Source: Colwellia maritima (GTDB lineage: Bacteria > Pseudomonadota > Gammaproteobacteria > Enterobacterales > Alteromonadaceae). Taken from it: 64,000 bases of DNA. The stretch covers positions 1,408,059-1,472,058 of the forward strand of contig NZ_JAKKSL010000001.1 of the NCBI RefSeq assembly GCF_022669015.1, in the 5' to 3' direction. Position numbers and translations under genes: made by a program. Position 1 is the stretch's first letter. The number at the start of each line of letters is the position of its first letter. The notes below the pieces were generated by a model that did no database searches, was not told where the DNA came from, and saw only the letters and a program-made list of their open reading frames with translations. Positions 11,419 to 19,302 of the stretch are shown here, piece by piece.

Positions 11419-11462
11419 GCATTTTATTTTAAATTATGGAAAGAAAAAGTTATAACAAACTA

Positions 11463-12079
11463 TTATCCCTGACTATCCATAGAGCTACGACGACGCGCAA
11501 AAAATCTAGGTAAAATTAATCCTAAAATAAGACCTATGCCTAAGACTATTGCACCATTAAAAAACCATTGTTTTTTTATGTTCGTGTCTTGGTCTTTAAT
11601 TTTACTTTCAGCAAGTTCAAGTTGTTGCTGAACTTTTTTAAATTCAATTTCTAGCTTTTCTTTTTCTTTATTCAGTACGTTGACTGTATTTTTGGCTTCA
11701 TTAAGCTCGCCATCAAGTTTTGCACTATAATCACTACGGCTAGCTAACTTACCATTGAGATCCGCAACCACAAAACGTAATCCTGGTGGCGAGTAACATA
11801 TTTTGTTTCTACCCATGTGGTTCTATCTTTATCATCAATAATTTCACTGTAATCATTGGCGGCTTTACCAGTAGTTTTAATTTGTGTACCGGCATTGATT
11901 GTACCTAGAATACGATAATTTGTGCCAGGTCCTGAATGCATGAAGATCGAAAGTTCATCTGAGATAAAGGCTTGCTGATTTTCTTGTGCATAAGCAGAAG
12001 CAGCAGTAAAAATAAGAACGAATAAACTGATGAATGTGTGCTTAATCGTTTTTTTGAAACATAGGCAAAAAGTATTCAT
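11463..12079 (-). CDS. YgiM-like SH3-domain membrane protein (one frameshift)
   Basis: An N-terminal signal peptide ending near AASAYAQ is followed by an SH3-like domain (SIFMHSGPGTNYRILGTINAGTQIK ... TTWVETKYVTRH). In a second frame come PGLRFVVADLNGKLA, a ~70-residue coiled coil, and a C-terminal membrane segment plus basic tail (IVLGIGLILGLILPRFFARRR). The order matches E. coli YgiM (TIGR04211-type proteins). The frames join near 11784 by restoring one C (CCC read as CC). The joined length is about 205 residues, normal for the family. Divergent from the ygiF-like gene, the same neighbourhood as in enterobacteria. Function unknown; envelope-located. Confidence 0.85.
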
Positions 12080-12231
12080 GGAGCAACCAATAGGTAAAAG
12101 TAAATCATTGAAAAGAAGATATTATGTGTTTGGCGACTTTATATCAAGTTAAGATTCGGAATCCGTTGGTCTCAAGAGAAACAAAGTGTATTCTATGAAG
12201 CCAATTTCCTAATAGTGATCGTTTGAATTAC

Positions 12232-12893
12232 ATGAATACAGAGATAGAGCTCAAATACCAATTATCAGAGAGTAATGATGAGAATAGTTCAGTTGTCGAG
12301 GCAATTACCAACATGTTAACGACTCAGAATTGCGTTTTTGACATGCATCAATATAAATTAATTAATGATTATTATGATAATGATAACTTGGATTTAAGAA
12401 AAATGGATTTTGGTCTGCGAATACGGACTAACGCGCTAAAAACTCAAGAACAGCATTTTGAGCAAACTATCAAAACAGCGGGTAAGGTTATTGATGGTTT
12501 GCATAAACGTCCAGAATATAATGTAGATATACAAAGTAACACTTTAAGCTTGGCTTTGTTCCCCGAAAATATTTGGCCTGAAAATACAAATGTTGAGCAA
12601 TTACAGCAAAGTTTACACGTGATTTTTTCAACTGATTTTTTACGACAAACTTGGCTTATTCATCAAGGGGGAAATATCCTTGAACTTGCGTTAGATCTAG
12701 GTGAAATTTATACCGCACAGGGAAAATCAACGCTGCCTATTAATGAAATAGAAATTGAATTAGTCAGTGGTGATGAACAAGCGCTATTTTTTCGGCAAAG
12801 CAATTAAAAGAGATTGTTTTAATGGAGCCTTCAAACGTGAGTAAAGCGGCACGCGGCTATCGTCTTTATTATGATAAAGCTGTATCGCAATAA
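12232..12893 (+). CDS. CYTH-domain inorganic triphosphatase, YgiF-like, without CHAD domain (one frameshift)
   Basis: The ATG at 12232 gives MNTEIELKYQ, the CYTH signature ExExK; a TTG nine bases earlier is less likely. The domain keeps LRIRT, TIKTAG and NEIEIELVSGD. A frameshift in the T6 run at 12787-12792 diverts the tail. In the corrected frame it reads AKQLKEIVLMEPSNVSKAARGYRLYYDKAVSQ and stops at 12893. The SKAARGYRL linker is conserved in YgiF, but the ~200-residue CHAD domain that normally follows is absent. Expected activity is hydrolysis of inorganic triphosphate. The neighbours ygiM and glnE match the enterobacterial neighbourhood, although a seven-gene cluster now separates ygiF from glnE. 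Confidence 0.8.
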
Positions 12894-12963
12894 TAAATGG
12901 CCAAATTTGGATTTGTTTGTATTATTCAAGTTTATTCAGGTTCGTTAAAATTTGTTCTCGTTG

Positions 12964-13299
12964 CTAAGGTAATTTATTTTCGCTTGTATTAACGTGCTCA
13001 ATTAGTTCATCCATTAGTTTTCTTTTAATTTCAAGTTGTTGTTCTGCTTTTAAATTGTATTTTTCAGCGAGCACTTGGTAATCATCAGGGGCTAAACTAA
13101 CGGTAAGGCGAGGACGTTTAGGACGTTTGTTGATAGTAAGACCTAAGATATCGCGAATTTGATCTGAAGGGCTTAAACCGGCTTCAAGGGCTTGCTTTCT
13201 AATTGATAATTGTATTTTTTCATCCATATCAAAAGCAACTTGAACTGCTTTAATCGCTTTTAGGGAAGATTGCCATTTTTCAGGCATTTTTTTAGTCAT
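12964..13299 (-). CDS. Small putative ribbon-helix-helix protein
   Basis: 111 residues, not matched to a named family. Two segments look like ribbon-helix-helix units: VQVAFDMDEKIQLSIRKQALEAG (followed by LSPSDQIRDILGL) and RLTVSLAPDDYQVLAEKYNL (followed by a helix rich in K and E). The linker KRPKRPR is basic. A strand followed by two helices, repeated, suggests a DNA-binding protein that could act as a single-chain pair. It is the last gene of the yjfI-pspA-yjfK run, 32 nt after yjfK, and is a candidate regulator of the TGACATA-N-TATGTCA sites found upstream of this run. That link is inference. Confidence 0.6.
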   Translation of the reverse strand: MTKKMPEKWQSSLKAIKAVQVAFDMDEKIQLSIRKQALEAGLSPSDQIRDILGLTINKRPKRPRLTVSLAPDDYQVLAEKYNLKAEQQLEIKRKLMDELIEHVNTSENKLP

Positions 13300-13331
13300 G
13301 AGAGTCTCTAATTACGTCGTTTATTGTTACA

Positions 13332-13976
13332 TCAACTTGCAGAATACATATCAATTATATCAGTCAACGGTCTGAAAATAGTTAAGAAAACATCGGTATC
13401 ACCGTCCTGCCAAACTTCAATATCAATGCCTTTGCTTTGATCTTCATTATATAACGTATACAGCTCGAATTGTTCACCGCTGTCTTTACCTTCGTAGGCA
13501 CTTAGGTTTTCGCTACGATGATCTTTACGATGAAAATAACCGACTTTTGCAAATATGCTTTGCCGGTATTGTTCACTACTCCGCCTAGTTGTTATGTTGG
13601 TGTCAGCTTGTCGCTCAAGAAAGGCTTCGCCCGGTTCGTCAAAAATTTGAGAAAAAGCATCTAAATCAAATAATGTTTCAACGTCTTCATGTTCAATTTT
13701 TAAGGCAAACTTAAGCTCGGTTGTATCGTCTACTTCTAATGTTAAAAATAATAAAAGATCATTACTGCCTTGTAGTGTCCACTCTGTTTGGGTATTTTCT
13801 TCATATTCATAACTGTTTACTGCTGTAACTTGAAATTCTTGGTTTCGCAATATTTCAGGTAATGCAAAACTGTCAGTTAATACGATAATATCCCCGACTA
13901 AAAGTTGATTTACATGGGTTAACTTTCGTTGATCTTCCTTTTTATTTTTAGTGAAAATATTTTTTATAAAACTCAT
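13332..13976 (-). CDS. yjfK: YjfK-like DUF2491 protein
   Basis: 214 residues, acidic, apparently cytosolic. Called from overall resemblance to the DUF2491/YjfK family and from its position after yjfI and pspA, the same order as E. coli yjfIJK. The C-terminus FLTIFRPLTDIIDMYSAS is typical of the family. The biochemical role is unknown. Separated from pspA by 141 nt holding a strong hairpin. Its ATG is preceded by a run rich in A (AAAGGTATTTT). Confidence 0.7.
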   Translation of the reverse strand: MSFIKNIFTKNKKEDQRKLTHVNQLLVGDIIVLTDSFALPEILRNQEFQVTAVNSYEYEENTQTEWTLQGSNDLLLFLTLEVDDTTELKFALKIEHEDVETLFDLDAFSQIFDEPGEAFLERQADTNITTRRSSEQYRQSIFAKVGYFHRKDHRSENLSAYEGKDSGEQFELYTLYNEDQSKGIDIEVWQDGDTDVFLTIFRPLTDIIDMYSAS

Positions 13977-14044
13977 AAAATACCTTTAATTGAAAACAGA
14001 AATACGCATCACAAGCGTGATAAAAAATAGAGAATAACAATAAC

Positions 14045-14077
14045 ACAAGTAGCGAGTTACACTAACTCGCTACTTGT
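14045..14077 (-). terminator. 15-bp perfect hairpin between pspA and yjfK
   Basis: ACAAGTAGCGAGTTA and its exact complement flank a 3-base loop. On the minus strand a T-rich stretch (TGTTATTGTTATTC) follows but no uninterrupted T run. It lies inside the operon after pspA, so it may be a partial terminator or an mRNA 3'-end protector that raises pspA over downstream genes. Confidence 0.6.
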
Positions 14078-14117
14078 AAACTTGATATCTTATAAACTTG
14101 AACTTATATTGACAAAC

Positions 14118-14807
14118 TTATTTTTGTTTAGCTTTAATGCGATCAAGTACTGAGTTTGCGCTGCTATCTTGTGAACCAATGCCCGCGGCTTTCAATTGTG
14201 CGGCCAATGACGTGTCTGAATCTTCAGACTCAAGTACCTCAGCGGCTTTCATTTTATCATCAAATTTTTGCTGCTTGGCTTTAATTCGCTCTAATGAATC
14301 TTTAGCACTTAACAGTTTAGAGTTACTTGATGAAAAGTTATCAGTAATTGCCGAGGTTGCTTTTTGTACGCTTTCAGTTGTTTTTACCATAGACAATTGA
14401 CGCTTATGTTCATTTACCTGACGCTCACTTTTCTTAACTAAGTCTTTTAATCTCTCAGCACTACCGGCAAAACTGTCATGAGCTTGTTGCTGCGCTGTTA
14501 AACTGCTCTCTAAGTTTGCAATTTTTTCGGCCACTGCAAGTGCTAATGTTTCGTCGCCTTTTTCTAGCGCCTGTCCAAGATAACCTTCATGTTCGCTTAT
14601 TTCTTTTTGTAAGCGAGCTACTTCGCGTTGTGCTGCCATTTGTTCGGCCATAACGCCCGTTAAGTCACGTTTTGCTTTAGTTAAGTGATGTTCGGCATCA
14701 CGAATTTCTTGTTCAAAAATACGGGTTGCATTGGCATCAATAATGGCTTCGCCGACTTCTGAAGCGCCACCACGAATAGCTGTCATAATTTTTTTAAATA
14801 TACTCAT
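14118..14807 (-). CDS. yjfJ: PspA/IM30 family protein (YjfJ-like)
   Basis: 229 residues, almost entirely helical coiled coil (residues ~25-185), typical of PspA/IM30/ESCRT-III-like membrane-remodelling proteins. The N-terminus MSIFKKIMTAIRGGASEVGEAI is the usual membrane-binding amphipathic helix. The C-terminal region (SLAAQLKAAGIG, SVLDRIKAKQK) is a short extra segment seen in YjfJ-type members rather than in PspA of the pspABC operon. No pspF or pspBC is nearby. Between yjfI and yjfK, it probably protects the inner membrane under stress. Ribosome site AGGAG precedes the ATG. Confidence 0.87.
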   Translation of the reverse strand: MSIFKKIMTAIRGGASEVGEAIIDANATRIFEQEIRDAEHHLTKAKRDLTGVMAEQMAAQREVARLQKEISEHEGYLGQALEKGDETLALAVAEKIANLESSLTAQQQAHDSFAGSAERLKDLVKKSERQVNEHKRQLSMVKTTESVQKATSAITDNFSSSNSKLLSAKDSLERIKAKQQKFDDKMKAAEVLESEDSDTSLAAQLKAAGIGSQDSSANSVLDRIKAKQK

Positions 14808-14862
14808 TTTTTTCTCCTAATAAGGTAACCTTTACATTAACCGCATAACATTTGTCACTTGG

Positions 14863-15276
14863 TTAAAGTAGGTAGTCGCCCATATCATCAATAACTTCTA
14901 ATGCATTATTATTTAATACGGCCAATTCGTGTTCTATATCATCAAAGTTTGAGTTAATAGACAGAGCACCAAAAATCACATATTTATCACCAATCTTTGA
15001 GAATGATGACAATGGCATAGGTATGTTCATTTCTAACATGCTCTCGTGCATTGCAGCAATGCTATTAGGCTTAACTTCTTCAACTCCCCAAAGGTAGCTG
15101 ATGCATAGAATTTGATCATCTGTAACAGAAACAAAAATGGGTAATTCTTCTCTTCCCAAAATAGTAACTTGTAGTACATCAACTTCACCTGAAATAGGTT
15201 GGCAGTCAAAATTCATCCCTGTTTCTGAATTGTCGGCCAAACTATTTAAATGATCGGCTATAGTATGAATATTCAT
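14863..15276 (-). CDS. yjfI: YjfI-like DUF2170 protein
   Basis: 137 residues, acidic, ending in DDMGDYLL. Recognised as DUF2170/YjfI by overall pattern (LQVTILGREELPIFVSVTDDQILCISYLW) and by standing first in the yjfI-yjfJ-yjfK order. No catalytic motif, signal peptide or membrane segment is visible. Two copies of a 15-bp palindrome (TGACATA-N-TATGTCA) lie 32-82 nt upstream of its start and should control this transcription unit. Confidence 0.75.
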   Translation of the reverse strand: MNIHTIADHLNSLADNSETGMNFDCQPISGEVDVLQVTILGREELPIFVSVTDDQILCISYLWGVEEVKPNSIAAMHESMLEMNIPMPLSSFSKIGDKYVIFGALSINSNFDDIEHELAVLNNNALEVIDDMGDYLL

Positions 15277-15307
15277 GTATTTCCTATCCTTAATTATCTA
15301 CTGATGA

Positions 15308-15322
15308 TGACATAATATGTCA
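15308..15322. promoter_or_regulatory. Palindromic operator, copy 1 upstream of yjfI
   Basis: TGACATA-A-TATGTCA: two perfect 7-base arms around one base. Centre at 15315, about 39 nt upstream of the yjfI start. The same motif occurs at 15344 and 19224. Confidence 0.65.
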
Positions 15323-15343
15323 ACGAGGTTAAATTTATCACTT

Positions 15344-15358
15344 TGACATATTATGTCA
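15344..15358. promoter_or_regulatory. Palindromic operator, copy 2 upstream of yjfI
   Basis: TGACATA-T-TATGTCA, extended by one more pair (T...A) to 17 bases. Its centre is 36 nt from copy 1. It could also overlap the promoter, because TTGACA is part of it. Confidence 0.65.
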
Positions 15359-15422
15359 AGTGTTTTTTGTTTTCTTTTACTTCTTTTTTAAATGTGTAAT
15401 TTTTATCTTCCCTAGCTTTTAT

Positions 15423-17141
15423 TTATTGAATCCCTTGTTGGTTCTGCCAAGCTTGTTGATGTAATTGGTAAAGGGTGTGGCTTCCCGGCGTATTTACGCC
15501 AATATTCTCAGTATTATTATAGAAATCATTAGGGAAAATAAAAGCAGATTTTAATAAATCTAAATTGAGCCATCTAGGTTGTATGGGGAGTTTATCTAAT
15601 TTATTCAACCTTGCTAATGGACTTGCCCCCATTTTAGCCCCAATAGTCCAACCCCATTCACCAAAGCTAGGTACATTGTCATGGTATTGCTGAACATGAG
15701 TAAATTCTGCTGCTTTTAATGTTTTGCCAATTGAGATAAAAGAACCTTTTGCATGATAGGGTTTGGTTGATTGAATGGCAATTAAACCATCGCCGCCGAG
15801 TAATTGCTTTAATCTTGCATAAAAGTTAACTGTGTATAGTTTGTTCAAATCGGGATGGCTTGGATCAGGTAAATCCACAATAATTGCGTCGAAAACTTGT
15901 CCAGATTTTAGTAATTCATTAATGGTTATAAAAGCATCGCTACGTAAAATAGTAACACGACTATCTTGTAAACTACCCTTATTCATATAACTGATTTTTC
16001 TCGCTAAGCTAGAGTTTACATGTGTGCTTGGGTCTTTAAAAATATCAATCAATTCACTATCTAAATCTATTAATGTGACGCTGTTTGGTGAATATTTCAA
16101 TACGCCTCGAAGTGCTAAACCATCTCCGCCACCAACAATTAAAATGTTGTCATGACGTGCTGAACCGGCGAGAACAGGCGCCACTAAGTAATCATGATAA
16201 ATATGCTCATCGATAGACGAAAATTGTAAACGACCATTAATATAAAAATTAATTATGCTTTGTTGTGTTTTACCAAACTGTGTATTAGTAGAATTAACTC
16301 CCATGTTTCGTTCAGTAAAGGTAAGTTGTTGGTAGCGTGTTTTTTGAGTATGAACCACTTTATCTAAGTAAAGCACGCTATTCATTTGATTAAGCCATTG
16401 ATTACCATAATTAAACATTAATAAAATGACGGCAGCTAATAGTAAATGCGCACCAACAAAAGTTTTACGCCAGTGCAATTTTTGCCAATAGCGCATAATA
16501 AAAAAAGCACCTGCTATCAGATTAAGACTTGCGGTTAATGCTGCGGCTTTACTTATATCAATGCTTAATAAAAACACTACCCAAACAGCGGCACCTACAC
16601 CTGCACCTATATAGTCTGCACCATAGATAGTGCCAAGATTGTTAGCTAGATGTTGGCCATGAATTTGTTCACGAATTCGGGCTATTAAGGGGATTTCCAT
16701 ACCAATAAAAAACCCTAAAATAACACCAAAAAAATAAGGGCTTTTAAATGCTAAAAAACTTAACGTATCAAAAATACCGCCTTGGGGTAACATGTCTGGT
16801 GGTAGTGATAACATATCAGCTATAAGGTGAGGTAAGGTTTGGGTAAATGCGATAAGCGCGCCAATAAATAAAATAGCGCTTGAGCCCAGTAAAGCAATGA
16901 TTAACTCTAAATATACAAAACCGTTAAAGGCGCAGCGTACTTTACGTGCTGCAAAAGCGCCTAATCCCATAGAGACTATCATTAAGCCGATCATGGTATA
17001 AATAGTGCTTTCCATTACACCAAGTACCCTACCGGCGTAGTGTGACAATAGGTATTCATAAATCAAACCACAACCGGCTAACACCGCCATTGTTAAAATT
17101 AGCAAGGTATCGTCAAGCAAGCGTGAGTTTTTTGAAGTCAT
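15423..17141 (-). CDS. Membrane-anchored spermidine synthase-like protein
   Basis: 572 residues. The N-terminal ~230 residues contain about seven hydrophobic segments. The C-terminal part is a polyamine aminopropyltransferase-type Rossmann domain with ILIVGGGDGLALRGVLKY (nucleotide-binding glycine loop, ~residue 335) and the acidic motif AIIVDLPDPSHPDLNKLY (~420). Such proteins transfer an aminopropyl group from decarboxylated S-adenosylmethionine to a polyamine, here presumably at the inner membrane. It follows the DUF350 gene. Related clusters elsewhere often add a glutathionylspermidine synthase-like ATP-grasp gene, which is not seen in this window. Substrate not proven. Confidence 0.82.
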   Translation of the reverse strand: MTSKNSRLLDDTLLILTMAVLAGCGLIYEYLLSHYAGRVLGVMESTIYTMIGLMIVSMGLGAFAARKVRCAFNGFVYLELIIALLGSSAILFIGALIAFTQTLPHLIADMLSLPPDMLPQGGIFDTLSFLAFKSPYFFGVILGFFIGMEIPLIARIREQIHGQHLANNLGTIYGADYIGAGVGAAVWVVFLLSIDISKAAALTASLNLIAGAFFIMRYWQKLHWRKTFVGAHLLLAAVILLMFNYGNQWLNQMNSVLYLDKVVHTQKTRYQQLTFTERNMGVNSTNTQFGKTQQSIINFYINGRLQFSSIDEHIYHDYLVAPVLAGSARHDNILIVGGGDGLALRGVLKYSPNSVTLIDLDSELIDIFKDPSTHVNSSLARKISYMNKGSLQDSRVTILRSDAFITINELLKSGQVFDAIIVDLPDPSHPDLNKLYTVNFYARLKQLLGGDGLIAIQSTKPYHAKGSFISIGKTLKAAEFTHVQQYHDNVPSFGEWGWTIGAKMGASPLARLNKLDKLPIQPRWLNLDLLKSAFIFPNDFYNNTENIGVNTPGSHTLYQLHQQAWQNQQGIQ

Positions 17142-17184
17142 ATTAAAAAGTGAGTAAGTGAGGGGCTACCAAAGTAGTGAATTT

Positions 17185-17221
17185 CAGTTACGAGTGCTAT
17201 TCAATTGGCTACTCGTAACTG
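17185..17221 (-). terminator. Hairpin between yjfL-like gene and spermidine synthase gene
   Basis: An 11-bp perfect stem (CAGTTACGAGT with ACTCGTAACTG) with a 15-base loop lies in the 93-nt gap inside this minus-strand operon. No T tract follows. Possibly an RNA-processing or partial termination element. Confidence 0.45.
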
Positions 17222-17234
17222 GAAGAGTGTGCTG

Positions 17235-18140
17235 TTAAGCCATTAGTGCAGTTAAAATAAGCGCAATTGAAATACTTGTTGCCATCTCAATACTAGCAAC
17301 ACCAATATTATGTTGTTGATCAACTTCTTCAACTAAATTAATTCCCCACAATACAATGCGTTTTGCAACTGCAGTTAATATTGAAACCAGTAAGGTCATT
17401 ATGATGCCAAATATTAACCAACCAAGCAGGTTGTCTACTAAAGTTGCAGGGCTATAGATAATAAAGTGACTGGCGGCGGTAACGGCTAAGGCGGTACTAA
17501 TAACCTGACCACTATATCTAATAGCAAGGGCTAGTTGACCTTCGCTTAGTGCTTCTTGTAAACAGTCTTCTTGGTTGTTTTTTGCATAACGACTTTCACG
17601 AATTCTTGTCACTAAAACCAATACGGCTTGAGCTACAATAAAACCACTGGTTATGGCAATAAAGGTTGAGATGTCTAGGCCATCAACCCAAAGTAAAACA
17701 GCGCGAATAATAATGGCTGTGGCAATAGCACCTGCGGCATCTATAATGCCTATACTAAGATTTTTTTCTTTTATGAGTTCTGTTTTATTTAAATGTTGCA
17801 GTGCTACCTTGTCTTGAATAAAACGACCTACTTTAATTAAAATTAAACCGTACGTGCCGTATGCTAGCATACCAATGGCTTCTATCAGGTAACTTGGTGC
17901 ATTTTCACCAGTAATTGCGCCCGTTAATACAATGCCTAATGCTAAAATGCTGCCGGCAACACTTACACCAAATGCAAAGTTATCTTTTTGGGCTAATTCT
18001 TCAGTGCTGTTAACTTGACTTGTTAACCCTAATAAAAATCTCATAGCACCTAACAGTATAATAGCAATAGAGATATCTATGGCTAAATACACAAATAGTT
18101 GTTGATTGACACCAACGAGTTCATTTAATGAATTTATCAT
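17235..18140 (-). CDS. yjfL: DUF350 membrane protein, YjfL-like
   Basis: 301 residues with about eight hydrophobic helices in two similar halves, each resembling one DUF350 unit (first half ~residues 15-140, second ~155-300). The repeated pattern GxxxAGSILALGIVLTGAI / AIRYSGQVISTALAVTAA is visible. DUF350 proteins are inner-membrane proteins of unknown activity, often next to PspA and spermidine synthase-like genes, as here. Starts 21 nt after the corrected stop of the lipoprotein gene. A channel or membrane-stress role is only suggested by context. Confidence 0.8.
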   Translation of the reverse strand: MINSLNELVGVNQQLFVYLAIDISIAIILLGAMRFLLGLTSQVNSTEELAQKDNFAFGVSVAGSILALGIVLTGAITGENAPSYLIEAIGMLAYGTYGLILIKVGRFIQDKVALQHLNKTELIKEKNLSIGIIDAAGAIATAIIIRAVLLWVDGLDISTFIAITSGFIVAQAVLVLVTRIRESRYAKNNQEDCLQEALSEGQLALAIRYSGQVISTALAVTAASHFIIYSPATLVDNLLGWLIFGIIMTLLVSILTAVAKRIVLWGINLVEEVDQQHNIGVASIEMATSISIALILTALMA

Positions 18141-18161
18141 GTTTTCTGTTCCTATTACTTG

Positions 18162-19176
18162 TTACTTACCACGTCGAAAGCCACGTGATGTGTTGGTGTT
18201 TGAATTTCTAAAGCTTGATGTTTTGCTTTTACTTGCATAACTACTTTTCTTAACTGTGTTGCTGCTAAAGCGATTTGCACTCGTTTGAGCGGTTTTGCTC
18301 TTACCTGATAGACTAGAAGATCCCGTTCGGTTTTTGCTGTAAGGACTTGCGTATTTTTTACCTTGGTTAGCAAAAGATTTTTTTGTACGTTCATCACTTT
18401 GTTTGGTTATTTAATTGGCTAGGGGAGCTATAACGTGTTCGGCCATAATCATTGTAATAACTATAATTACGACTTCTGCCCCAATCATTATAATAGGTAC
18501 GACGGCCAAATAAGTCGCCCATCATAGAGTACATACCGTACCATGCCCAAAATGACATGCCATTACTACCTGTTTGCCAATGCCCATAACTAGGGTTACC
18601 GATAAGTTGCTCACCCGTACCAAAATCTTGTGCCTTGTTAGCACTTTGACTTTGTGTTTTTGATAAGGCATTTATTCGTGGTAGTTGGCCATCAGACATA
18701 TCCGCTAATACATTAAGAGGATCACTTAAGGCATCTGAGTATAGTGTAGGGTCAGCCGCTTGATAAATGTTAAGTAATTCATCATAAAGGGCTTGGCTTG
18801 ATGCAAACATTTGTGGCTGAGTTTTAGCGGTATTAATGCGATCGAGAAGGGCCAAATACATGGGGCCTTTCGTTGTGGCATCTTTTTTAAACTCATTAAT
18901 TAAAGGCACTAACTTAGGCTTTATGGCTGCCACTTTTTGTGCATATTGCTTAATTAGTGTTGCATTGCGTACTTGGTCATTGTTTAAAGCATCACCTAAC
19001 TGTTCAACTCTTTTTTCAGTAATTGGCAGTTGTTGTAACGCTTGTTCTTTAATTGGGTCCCCACAAGCAGACAATAAAAAAATAACTACCACTAACATTG
19101 ATCTAGTGCATATACTCTTTAAATACTGTTGAGGAAAAGGGTTTGTTAGCCTTTGCATTACTGCCATCATCTCCAT
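18162..19176 (-). CDS. Lipoprotein with aromatic/Arg-rich middle and Ser/Lys/Arg tail (one frameshift)
   Basis: The N-terminus has a lipoprotein signal with lipobox LLSAC (residues ~34-38). A helical region of ~150 residues follows, then a segment rich in W, Y, G, R and N (WAWYGMYSMMGDLFGRR, then YYNDWGRSRNYSYYNDYGR). The first frame stops at 18394. An indel in the AAA run at 18398-18400 restores a low-complexity tail (SDERTKKSFANQGKKYASPYS to NTSRGFRRGK) that stops at 18162, 21 nt before the DUF350 gene. The overlapping alternative frame is discarded. Joined length ~338 residues. Not a named family that I recognise. It is the first gene of a unit with DUF350 and spermidine synthase genes, so likely part of an envelope-stress apparatus. 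Confidence 0.7.
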
Positions 19177-19223
19177 AAAAATGCTATGTTATTTTCAAGT
19201 TAGTGTCATAGTAATAGCATTAA

Positions 19224-19238
19224 TGACATATTATGTCT
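19224..19238. promoter_or_regulatory. Palindromic operator upstream of the lipoprotein/DUF350/spermidine synthase unit
   Basis: TGACATA-T-TATGTCT, one mismatch from the two copies upstream of yjfI. Half-site-like TGTCATA strings flank it at 19204 and 19251. It lies 48 nt upstream of the lipoprotein start and 65 nt before the divergent glnE. Confidence 0.55.
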
Positions 19239-19302
19239 ATTATCCTGACTGTCATATTCAATAAAAGTCTAAATATAAATACTACATATTAAAGGAACGC
19301 TT

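Noticed and set aside
18155..18397. An 80-residue minus-strand frame after the cluster lipoprotein
   Set aside because: It overlaps the frame that continues the lipoprotein with a coherent S/K/R-rich tail and a well-placed stop. Its own sequence has no recognisable feature and it starts at the indel site.
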